Positions 11,700-21,590 of a stretch of DNA of 64,000 nt are shown here, piece after piece. Source of the stretch: Congeria kusceri (lineage: Eukaryota; Mollusca; Bivalvia; Myida; Dreissenidae); NCBI GenBank assembly GCA_027627225.1, contig CM051025.1, positions 71,401,069-71,465,068 on the forward strand, written 5' to 3'. The notes under the pieces were generated by a model. It worked only from the letters and a program-made list of their open reading frames with translations, did not search any database and was not told the DNA's origin. Position 1 is the stretch's first letter; each line of letters opens with the position of its first letter. The translations under genes were made by a program, and so were the position numbers.

Positions 11700-13330
11700 A
11701 TATGTTATAAAAATTTGGATTAGTGGGTAGTTAATATAGGCAGGTGCGAACCGTTTTTGGGCGAAGCGTTACTCGTATTTAATTTCCCTCTGCCCCTTTG
11801 GTTATAAGTGTTAATTTTTGCAAATAAAACTCCATTTGCCTCAATGAAAACCAACCAAATTCACATTAATAACACTATAATGAGTAATATATTTAAATCA
11901 CTTACCCTTTATTAATTCCACTCTGTGCACACAACCGACGTCTACCATGTTTAAATATAGCTTCTAGATGTATTCGTGTCAACGTTTCTGATTGGTTGTT
12001 TCTAGGTATCGGAACCAATCAAATCATTTTCGCGGGTAACCCATCGCAACCCGCTGTTTGTGCTGTGTTCAATGCTCAATTTTTCGGAAGATTTGCAAGT
12101 TCCGCGCTTTTTTAGATTCCTCTTGTTGTGCAGTATTTAACGTTCAATTGTTCCGTCGAAAGATTTGCAAAGTTCCGCGCTTTTTAGATTCCGCTTTCTA
12201 GCCGTCGAAACAAATGTCCGAGAATTTCTATATAATTAGTATCTTTCTGTCCGTCGGAAAATGTAAAAGTTCCGCGCTTTTTAGATTTTGAATTCTACCC
12301 TTTCGGAACAAATGTCCCGAAAATTACTATGTAATTAGTATCTTTCTGCCCGTCGAAAAATGTTGATTCCCGAAATTCCGACGGCTACTATATGCCTATA
12401 TTAGAGTTGTTTTTTTCGCGAAATATGAAAGTTACGCAAAATGAAATTTCCGAAAGTCCGATAGTTACTATATATTTTAATGATATTTAGCGGGGGTCCC
12501 AATCGGCTTTCCATACCAACCGGCTTTCCATTTAACAGATTAAATGTGTTTAAATGCTCTATCATAATAACGGGACTTTATCTCGATCAGGTCTTGCCTG
12601 CAAAGGTCTCTAGCTGTGTTTAGTTGTTCGCCGAGGAACTCAATGTACCACAATTTCAGAGCTGATGGTCTCAGACTACCATCACAACACATTTAGGCTT
12701 TTTGTCTAAAGTAAAATAAAAAGTGCCGTTTTGAATATTATGTACGCTTGATAAATGCTGATCAGTGTGATAGTGAATGTGATGGTAACATGAAACGTTT
12801 GGAAACGCTTTCAATGTTAGATCAAGTTACGAGTTAACTCGCGGAAGAATAAAGTACATAGTATGTTATGCGACGTTGTAACTCACGTATACAATTGCAA
12901 TGCTAAGGCATACAAATCCGAATGTTCTGAACAATGCCGATTAATTGCTAATAGAAAATTTACGGTAATTGCATTTAATTTGTTTTTCAATTAAAGTGCT
13001 ATTTTAAGACTAGTATTTAGTAAAACAAAAGATGACGTTGTTGTGGCTCCTGGAAATCTGATCCTTTATCATTAACATCTGTTTGTCTAAAGAGAAACAA
13101 ATATGTATTTTACTTTATCGGGATATTGACATATTTTCAGTCCGGATAAATCGTTTGACTGACACCGGTTTTATGGCGCGCTATTAAATCGTTTAACGAG
13201 TGAGACCTCGATATAATAGGAGTATATTTATAGCTGTTTTGGATAATATTTTTCCCAAATCATATTTTTCTGTGAAGAATAGGATCTCATTTGTCACATT
13301 TATAAGTGTGAATATTATGATTAACCAAAC
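11700..13330. other. Non-coding stretch with 3 imperfect tandem units at 12070-12390
   Basis: Three units of about 115 bp share 'ttccgcgctttttagatt', 'ccgtcgaaa' and 'attagtatctttctg' (about 12095-12390). The rest has no exon-like signal. The open frame at 13200-13403 is part of the element that follows. Confidence 0.5.
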
Positions 13331-14225
13331 AGGGGGTATGGCTACGGATCACATTTTTCACATATTTTATGGTGAAATTGTATCGATACAATCAATGAAA
13401 TAATTATTTGGAGCACAATTATACAGTAATCACCATCATCATCATCATCGTTGTCGTCGTCTTCGTCGTTGTCGTCGTCGTCGTAGACATCGTCATCATC
13501 ATCATCATCATTATCATCATCATCATCATTACCATCATTGTCACCATCGTCACCATCATCATCATCATTATCACCGTCATCATTATTATTCTCGTCATCA
13601 CCATTATTACCACTATGAGAAACTAAACCCTATTTAGGAGCTACTTATGTATGCATGCGTTAAATCGTTAGTCAATACGTTTGTACGGTCTAATTAGGAT
13701 ATAGAAATGCATACTCACGTACGTCCATACGAACGAACACCTTTTTATTGGGATTTTAACCAATGCCCGCATCAGAACGTACGTACGAACAAACTTCCTA
13801 TTGTGGGGGTATTTTGAAACCAAAATAACCAAGCATATGTCCGCCAGAACTAGAATATACGTATACATGGACGGTAATATAATGACCTAATTAAAACCTC
13901 CGCACATGGTACGTACGTTTGGACAGTAAAGTAGCGTAGTGTAGTAATGTATCGTACCGTACCGTATCGTACCGTACCGTACCGTACCTAACCGTACCGT
14001 ACATAATCGTACCCTAACCGTACCGCACCGTATCGCACCGTGCCGTTCCTTTCTATACCATAGCATTACAAACCATACCTGCCCTGCCCTGCCCTGCCCT
14101 GCCCTGCCCTGCCCTGCCCTGCCTTACCATACCAAACCGTATCTTACTTAACCGTCCGGTACCGTGCCGTACCATATCGTACCATACCATGCATACCACA
14201 CCATACCGTAAATCACCCCGTTTTT
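13330..14225. repeat. Microsatellite-cored element, copy 1
   Basis: In order: 'acatattttatggtgaaatt', a (CAT/CGT)n tract at 13428-13615, a stretch rich in 'acgtacgt' (13700-13920), degenerate (TACCG)n at 13950-14040, and (CCCTG)n at about 14080-14122. The inverted relative lies at about 56625-57960 with the same order of parts. Long open frames here on both strands come from the microsatellite. Confidence 0.7.
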
Positions 14226-14289
14226 TTGCGGGCACATACAGTGTGAAAAATAGGATTATGATGTAACAAATTCATTTTTTGGAAACTCT

Positions 14290-14490
14290 GAACACTTTCT
14301 TTTCATGTGTGAAGAATATGATTTGAGTGCATATCAAAAATTGGACTCAATCACAAATTTCACACAGAAAGTGAAGAATAAGATTGCGATGTGTGAAAAA
14401 TGAGATCCTATTTCTCACACGTGTGAGAAATTAGATCATATTTTTCACACGTGTGAAAAAAATGATTTGTGAAAAGTATGGTCCTAAGCT
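14290..14490. repeat. Cluster of palindromic CACACGTGTG-type units
   Basis: The phrases 'tgtgaaaaatgagatcctat', 'tctcacacgtgtgagaaatt' and 'ttttcacacgtgtgaaaaaa' repeat in alternating orientation, making local hairpins. Related phrases occur at 10625-10720, 13270-13370 and 57910-57970. Confidence 0.55.
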
Positions 14491-14842
14491 TGTTATTTAG
14501 AATTGTTCAGATATTTTAAGCGCACAACATGCAATAGTAGGAAGCTGATATCGCATATTAACATTCTTATGTGTCTTTTTTAAGAACTCGGGTATCTTGT
14601 CTTACATCTGGTTTTGCAGATATACTTCAGCCACAAGTATGTGCACGTAGTTTTGATGTAAATATGCGTAGACCAAGCAGTCAAAGCATAGAACAGAAGA
14701 GTATCTACTTGGTTATGGAACAGAAGAAATACTCATAGCGTTTCAGTGAATAAAACTTCGGTATTATCGGAAACTATTTGTATTTGTATTCGGGAGACTT
14801 TATTACATGTATAATGAATCTGATTTGTTGAAACTTATGCAA

Positions 14843-14985
14843 GATATTTTTCAATAATATTTCTTAAGGAATCCCCTTATATGCCGAACATACTTTCTTA
14901 CCAATATTTTTTTTTAAATATTATAAACATAAAACTAGCCAACTTGTACTTACATATGTTTGATCAGCATGTTAATTAACGTACA
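14843..14985. repeat. Direct-repeat module R, copy R1
   Basis: The segment starting 'gatatttttcaataatattt' and ending 'tatgtttgatcagcatgt' recurs at 16524-16655 with about 90% identity. Together with the 16.29-16.89 kb duplication it marks a duplicated terminal-exon block. Confidence 0.75.
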
Positions 14986-15040
14986 ATGGACAATTTTATT
15001 GGCTATTTCATAAGAAAATCAATGCATAAGACGTAAAAAC

Positions 15041-15337
15041 GTTGTTGGTTTCCGCTTATCCGACCCCCTCGATCATTAACTTTTTCTGACTTTCGGTAAA
15101 AAGAGCAGTGTTCGCTTATATGCGGCTTTTCGGTAATTGGCAAACATTTCGAATTAGTCTGCGTGAAACAGGCGCTTTGGTAATGACATAACGTAAGGTA
15201 AAGTTTCTTTGGTTGGAGGTTTATAAAACATTTTACATGCAGTCCAATATACCTACACTGTGTGGTGAATATGCTGCAAAGAAAAAGTTATTTGTTACAC
15301 CCCCAGTTGTTTGGAGACGCAAGCGGAAACCAACAAC
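15041..15337. mobile_element. Possible small inverted-repeat element
   Basis: GTTGTTGGTTTCCGCTT at 15041 is matched in reverse complement at about 15321-15337. The 297-bp span has no convincing target duplication. The open frame at 15213-15470 overlaps it and is not supported as a gene. Confidence 0.35.
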
Positions 15338-15699
15338 TGTTTTTTCGCCTTATTGTATTTTAATAGAACTGTTCATTGGGTTGCATTTTTATAGTTCCTT
15401 TTTTTCCGCAACTGATATCCTTTTCAGGGGACCGTTGTTATGTCGTACCCTTTTTCAATATGGAGCATAACCACTAGACGCTAAATAAAATATTATTGGG
15501 TTTCACAATATTGGGTTTTATTAGCGACTTGGATTAAGAACAATATCAAAACAATGTCAATACAAAAAGCAAATGCCATGTGACAGATCGAAATGGTCAT
15601 AGCAATGAGAAACGGTATATAATTAACAATATATTCCTTTGACAAACAGAAACAATGCATTTAGAGGGTGAACCAGTGAATTATAGACTATGTAGTTAA

Positions 15700-15954
15700 C
15701 ATGGAACCAAAGAATGTTTGATAAACCTAGCAGAGTTATTTAACACAGTCATATTAGGTATATTTAGCAATTCAAAAATTAACGACCTGTTTGGATGTGT
15801 GGGATGTTCAGACAGTCTACGCCTATACCGAAGAAAATACTTAAATTATTGGGACAAGTGTCAAGATATCCTTCATACTCAAATCTTTGTTGAATGTGAT
15901 AATAATTGTGAAGCAAAGCATTTCGATGAATTCCCATTGGCAATTCCTGAATGA
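15700..15954 (+). CDS. Unidentified coding-like open stretch, 84 codons
   Basis: The frame is open from a stop at 15697 to a TGA at 15952-15954, but has no ATG start, so it would be an exon or relic. The composition is protein-like and Cys-rich: LFGCVGCSDSLRLYRRKY, then YWDKCQDILHT and FVECDNNCEAKHFDEFP. No strong acceptor precedes it. It converges on the EF-hand gene, whose stop is 39 bp away on the other strand. I do not recognise the family, and chance is possible. Confidence 0.3.
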   Translation, partial: HGTKECLINLAELFNTVILGIFSNSKINDLFGCVGCSDSLRLYRRKYLNYWDKCQDILHTQIFVECDNNCEAKHFDEFPLAIPE

Positions 15955-15992
15955 ACACCTCAATAACTCGTTGGATACATGGATACGTACAA

Positions 15993-16310
15993 TTAAAAAT
16001 TCATTTCACACCTTGAGTTTTTTATATTTCGCCGTGCTTCGTCAAACACAGCGCGCCACATAAGGTATATAATCCGCTGTCGAAGTCGTATTTGTGACAG
16101 TGTGTATTCACACCCCATGGAGCTTTGCATCTCCGGGTCTACCACAGAGAGCTGCCTAGGCTTGGGATTAGACCGTTCGGACGTGCGTCCTGCTTTCCGG
16201 AGATCTGGCTTAGCCTCGTTTGCCTTCGTTTTCTGTATTTGCCTACCGACATCTCGGCCTTTCTGCAGAACGGGCTTTTTAGTGCGTAACGGTTTGTTCT
16301 GCGAATTTGT
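15993..16310 (-). CDS. Basic C-terminal exon 6 of the EF-hand gene
   Basis: The acceptor 'tttgacttcag' precedes 106 open codons to a TAA at 15993-15995, in the phase expected from exon 5. The peptide is rich in Lys and Arg (NKPLRTKKPVLQKGRD, then KTKANEAKPDLRKAGRTSER) and ends with a helix-like part (LSQIRLRQRIIYLMWRAVFD). It has no internal long ATG-initiated frame. Its first bases and acceptor are duplicated at about 16650-16690, where the rest of the exon is missing. Its inclusion depends on the weak donor after SVSK in exon 5. Confidence 0.6.
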   Translation of the reverse strand, partial: TNSQNKPLRTKKPVLQKGRDVGRQIQKTKANEAKPDLRKAGRTSERSNPKPRQLSVVDPEMQSSMGCEYTLSQIRLRQRIIYLMWRAVFDEARRNIKNSRCEMNF

Positions 16311-19300
16311 CTGAAGTCAAAAGGGATTAGATAAATGAGCCAATATATAGCATCACGCACAAATACAAACACTACATCGTATACATGTAAGACTTATTAT
16401 TTTATATACAAATGTAAATTCTTGAAAAGTAGGCTACACATTCGTACAGTTGTTAAAATATTTAAGAAAGATTTAGACAAAGATATATTCATGTTTGATG
16501 AAGAACAATGAAAATGAGGATATAAAGATATTTTTCAATAATATTTCTTAAGGAATCCCCTTATTTGCCGGACATACTTTCTTACCAATATTTCTTAAAA
16601 TATTATTAATATGAAACTAGCCAATTTGTACTTACATATGTTTGATCAGCATGTAACAGTTTGTTCTTCGAATTTGTCTGAAGTCAAAAGGGATTAGATA
16701 AATGAGCCAATATATAGCATCACGCACAAATACAAACACTACATCGTATACATGTAAGACTTATTATTTTATGTACAAATGTAAATTCTTGAAAAGTAGG
16801 CTACACATTCGTGCAGTTGTTAAAATATTTAAGAAAGATTTAGACAAAGATATATTCATGTTTGATGAAGGACAATGAAAATGAGGATATGAAATATGCG
16901 ATGTTAAACCTTCGAAACTGATGTCCCTTTTGAAGCAACGCTACCAATACTCTTTCTGTGCTTTCTATCAGATCCAATAACTGGAGCTTTTTGCAACTCT
17001 TGTTGTGACCCAGTTTGTTCTTCCAATACTTCGTGAGTTTTCTCACAGGTACAGGGCGTATTACCCTCAGTGCGGATGATGAAACTTTCTTCTCTCAAGA
17101 TGTCAGTATCGTTATATGTCTGTGTATTGAACGTATCTCCGTTGTCTGTGTTGGCTTCCGTCTTAAACAAATAAAACATCTTAGTTATCGTTGTCTTCAA
17201 TATACCTACATGCAATAGTAAATGAATTGGTATAATATTTAACTAATATGGGCGCCTGAAACAGGGTCGCCAAATGTGCTTATTTTCGGAAAATCAGTGT
17301 GCGTTTAGAAAGGTTTTAGTACATAATAATGATACCATAAGGAAAGACGGTCGTCACAACAACGAAATATGAAAACAATGTACATTTGTAATCATTATCC
17401 TACCTTATCAACATTTATATTTTGGTGATGTTCGTCAGTTTCTCTTTCCGACTTAGTGTTCAAAACGATCACTTTGACCGGATTGAATGTTTTCTCAGTA
17501 TCTGCCTTAGTTTTTTCATGGATTGGTGAAGATACAGCAGGAACGCTAGATTCACTTTTGTCCAATGCAGGTGGTGCAGGTGTTTCGTCACGAGTTACAT
17601 TATTTTCACTGGATTCTGGAACATTCTCTTTGTTGTCGTGTTTTTCGTTACCCTGATCTCTGTCATCTCCACTGTTCTTATTGCCATTGTCGTGATTTGC
17701 ATCGACGTTTAATTCAGAAATGTGGGCAACTGCAATAACATCTACTTTAGTCGATACTTCTAAAACTTCTGTTGAATTCTGTTGATTCGCTACATGCTTG
17801 CTATTGGTTTTCTGTAAGGTTTGCTTCTTTGTTATTCTTTGCTTTTCATGCTGATAATTATTTTCTTTTATTTCTTTGTTTTTTTTTTCATTTTTCTTTG
17901 GTTCGCCATTTTCCGTGATACACTGTTCTTTACCGGCGGAGCCTATAACCACGTCTGCGTCTTTATCTCCGTTTTGTGTCCCATTTGGTTGCGTTCGTGA
18001 GCGATCGTTTATTTCCTGCGCTGACACAATGTTTTTATTAGTATTACGTAATTATGTCTGGTTTTGCACAACCGTGAGCTCTTTGTGTAACATGGTGATC
18101 TCCCTCTTTAAGTCTTCTCCTGACTTGAACATGAAACATTCAAGTTTAATAACTGTTCTGAACTTATTTCATGCAAGTACACTTCTAAGTTTTCTTTCTT
18201 ATTTGTAAAGAAAACATTCATTTAATATTAAATATTAATTACTGTTTTATTCAACCATTAGCAATAAATAGAGTTACATCAAGACTGGTGTTTTCCGTTA
18301 AATTATATCTTATTGTTGTAATCCATCAATATCGCCACCTTAAAATGAAAAGGGTATATCTGCTTCTTTAACACATGTAAGATATGCCATTTTCATTTTA
18401 AGGTTGCGATAAATCGTTTCTACTCGAATAATATATTTGGGGAAAATAGTTAATAATCTTATAATGTTTGTAAATATTTGTGCAAAATACCACGATATGC
18501 CCCTTTAATAACAACCTTTAAACTCAGGTAGGCATTGCTATATTATTAAAAGTGGAATCGAACTTGCATCTGTTATTTCCTTATATTGGCATAAAATCCG
18601 ATTCCTCTCAGATTCTTTTTATTTGTTTTAATCAATTTTAAATTAATTATACAACCATTAGTTGATTGTTATCTTCTACTTACCAACTCCATAGCGGGAA
18701 AGTGCTCTGTGTTTTCATTGACAAGTTCAACGAATCCTAAACACAAAAAATGGACATTGACATGTAGATAAAGAGTGTAACACCGTATTCAACACAAAGG
18801 TAAATAATGCAACAAAGATAGCGTATTAAACATAAATACAAGCTGGTATATGTAAGCGGACATGTTGTACACAAATACAAACTAGAGTCCACATGTTGAA
18901 CACAAAATTTATGAAATGATGTAACCAAGTAATTACGTGTTTCTTAAACTACAGTCATAGTGTCGCGTTTTTGTCGCCTCGTTTAGCTGCGTTGCGCAAA
19001 TTGGCAGGTACTTAGTTTAACGTGGCCGTAACGCGCCTCTTGGCACGAGTTGGCAGGTACGTAGTTCGACGTAAACCGACAAATCTGAATTTTGATCATG
19101 TTCAGAATACTGCTACGTTATACCACAAGTACTTATACGTAGTGGCATACATGGTATAACGTAGAACAACGTGTTTTTTACGTAGCACAATGTGAGTCAT
19201 GTCTATTGCTACGACACGTCACACATCACTCTCGTTATTGTTACGCGTAGATGAACTACGTACTGCGTTCTTCCACGCAACGCTACATAATGACACGTTG

Positions 19301-20158
19301 TGGTACGTTGTCAAATGTAACGGTAGCGTAGCGATAGCGCAGTAACTACGTAGTACATTGAGAGCAGCGTATACAAAATTGAAGACATTTTGGCAGAACG
19401 TGAGTGTCAAATACATACTAAAACGGCGCGTAATAACGTGACACTATGACTGGGCCATAGGGGGTGTATAAAACGGGTGTGTTCATCAACGTTAACGTCA
19501 CCTACCTGTGTAAGAAACGGCTCCTTCTCCGGAAGTGTCCGCAATTTTCAGCATCTCCCGGATTTCTTCGTCGGTAAATTCCAGGCCCATTTTGCCGACG
19601 TGAGAGCGAAGTTTGGCCGAAGTGATTCGACCATTTTCGTCGGCTAATTCTGGGCAAAAATATACAGGATGATATGTAATGAAATATGTTGGAACACACG
19701 TTTGCAGACTGATATTATTCGTTTAAAAAATTAATTAATTTTATTTACTTGATTTAGAGCTAGAAATATAATATATGACTCAGCTATAGCTACCGATGAT
19801 TTTTAAAAAGCAATATATTCAGTATGAGCATTAATTTATATTACACATACAGGTATTTTATATGCGACTCTGTCCGCGATAGCTTAAACACAAATATAGT
19901 ACCTGTCCTAAATACATTTTGTTTAATTGAACTGCTACATTTTTGCTCTTTTTTTGTTTTTCCCTAGATTTACATCCTCCATGGTTTATATTAATAAAAA
20001 ATATATGCACAATATAATTTTCGTCTAACAGCTTAATGTCTTGATAACATCATCAAACAATATTATTTATGCTTTCAGGGCGATATTTTTGTACCTTTAA
20101 ACACTTCCTGGAGAGCACTTTCTAGTTCCCGACTTGTTCCCGGCTGAGGACTACCCAT
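15993..20158 (-). CDS. EF-hand (calmodulin C-lobe-like) protein with long disordered tail
   Basis: Six exons on the minus strand: 20095-20158, 19506-19649, 18684-18736, 17404-18015, 16910-17161 and 15993-16310. All boundaries are GT-AG and all phases agree, giving about 480 aa. The start ATG at 20156-20158 follows an in-frame TAA. Residues 1-87 resemble a calmodulin C lobe, with ISAAEL-like ITSAKLRSHVGKMG and FTDEEIREMLKIADTSGEG. The first loop lacks acidic residues at positions 1 and 12. The second (59-70, DTSGEGAVSYTG) has Gly instead of Glu at 12, so calcium binding is probably weak or lost. Residues 88-291 are low-complexity and charged (Asn, Lys, Glu, Asp); 292-375 are similar; the last 105 are strongly basic. 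The donor of exon 5 (gtttaa) is weak. If it is not used, the protein stops one codon later at 16904, at about 376 aa. Function is unknown; a light-chain-like or adaptor role is a guess. Confidence 0.75.
16287..16886. repeat. Tandem duplication of an intron-acceptor block around module R2
   Basis: 16287-16523 and 16651-16886 are about 97% identical, including 'gaatttgtctgaagtcaaaa' and 'cttgaaaagtaggctacaca'. Between them sits R2 (16524-16650), a copy of 14843-14985. The period is about 365 bp. The upper copy keeps the acceptor and the first 20 or so bases of exon 6 and then jumps straight into R2. Confidence 0.85.
18052..18123 (-). CDS. Possible alternative terminal exon of the EF-hand gene
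   Basis: An acceptor (catgttcaag) joins in phase 0 to exon 3 and opens 23 codons before TAA. The peptide has a heptad-like pattern (DLKREITMLHKELTVV). AATAAA follows 13 bp after the stop (18034-18039). Transcripts ending here would give a 110-aa calmodulin-like protein without the disordered tail. This is inferred from phase and signals only. Confidence 0.4.
   Translation of the reverse strand, partial: SGEDLKREITMLHKELTVVQNQT
18952..19452. mobile_element. 501-bp MITE in intron 2 of the EF-hand gene
   Basis: The ends CAGTCATAGTGTCGCGTT and the reverse complement of 'taacgtgacactatgactg' match for about 27 bp with mismatches. The interior is richer in G+C than its surroundings and full of 'acgtag' and 'tacgta' motifs. 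No clear target duplication is seen, so the superfamily is open. Confidence 0.65.
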
Positions 20159-21590
20159 GACATCACCGGATGGGTGCCACCAAAATTAATTCCAGAATTG
20201 TCTTTAACGCCTTCCAGATACCTAATCACAATGTCTGCGAATAATGTTTTACGAGCACTTTTCTAGAAAGCCACAAAAAAACTAATAAACTGTCAACAAA
20301 TTACAAATAATCACGTAAAAGGTTTCAGTTCTTAACAAATATCTTAATAAAATGTAAAACACTTTTTATAACTCAACGCTGATATCTTATTCTTACGAAA
20401 TAGCACGTGAAACGATATTAAACTACGTAAGTGGGTTAAAGATCTTTTTTATACATTGTACTTATGCTTAAAATTCGGAATTAAGTATGACCTTCTGTTA
20501 AGAAGGATTATTAATGCCGGTTGAACTGAACTCTTAAAGCTGTAATGTCAACAAATAGGACTTTGGGCGTACTTTAAAGTTATTTTCGTAATTCAAGGGT
20601 TAATCGCCTATTAGCACCATTTTTAAATGTATATGTTTCAGTAATATGTGTATTTATTGTATTATATATCATTTAAATATATACGTTTTTTAATGGGTTT
20701 TGCGAAGAACAACAACTAAACATGGAATGACATGTACATAAAGGTAATTAACACTGTTTTATTCCATGTGCATATGAAATTCTTCTTTGCGTTCACTAAT
20801 TATCAACATATTATAAACCACTTTTTACTTAACTGTAGATGGAATCACTAATTCTGATGCAGTTAAAAAAAATATTACCTTACAAAAATCGGAACTTGAG
20901 TGAAAATGTTTAGGTAAACTTAAGATGTTTCTTGAATATGGCCCATATTGAGAAAGTCATGAAAAACACTAATCGCTTTTGCGTGATAGCGGTTGAATTT
21001 AATTTATTTGCCTGTAAGACGATTGGAAATTATTATAGGCGTTAGATTATCAGACAGGTATTCAATAATTTCAAGGTTTGTTTTCATAATTAACAGAAAA
21101 CGGACTTTTTCGATCTATACATTTAGAGTCGATCCCACAAATTGTGTTACAGTGAGACATTTGTAATCAATATGGCCGTCTAAAAGGACATTATATTGGA
21201 CATTTGAATATTTGTTAAGCTGGTACGTGGTTTAAATATTATTTCAAAACTAAAATATCGAAACTACATACAACAAACTCTTACAGCGCCTCATAAAACA
21301 ACACAGAAACTGAAAAGAACCCGTTTTCAAAAACGTAAACAACCACCGTGGTTCATGAAGACTTCAATAACTTTTTTATTCTAGGCTCTAGAAGCTACGA
21401 AGCTGAAATAAAAAACCGAGTGTAGTTTAATAACATGACCACACATTATAGTTTAAATTTTCGAAAATAATATTAAAACCCACTTACCAGCTTAACGCAT
21501 CGTCAAATGTCCAATAAATTGTGCTTTAAGACGGTCATATTGATCATTCGGTGCGAACTGTCTCACTTAAAAATTACGCGGTGCCAAATA
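20159..21590. other. Upstream region of the EF-hand gene and non-coding DNA
   Basis: The minus-strand 5' leader of the EF-hand gene lies just above 20158. No clear TATA box or further exon is visible. The rest is AT-rich without recognisable features. Confidence 0.4.

Noticed and set aside
13408..13626. Ile/Val-rich frames on both strands
   Set aside because: They are translations of the (CAT/CGT) microsatellite.
17395..18027. Stand-alone 210-codon gene starting at GTG
   Set aside because: It has no ATG. Splice sites on both sides and matching phases show that it is exon 4 of the EF-hand gene (17404-18015).
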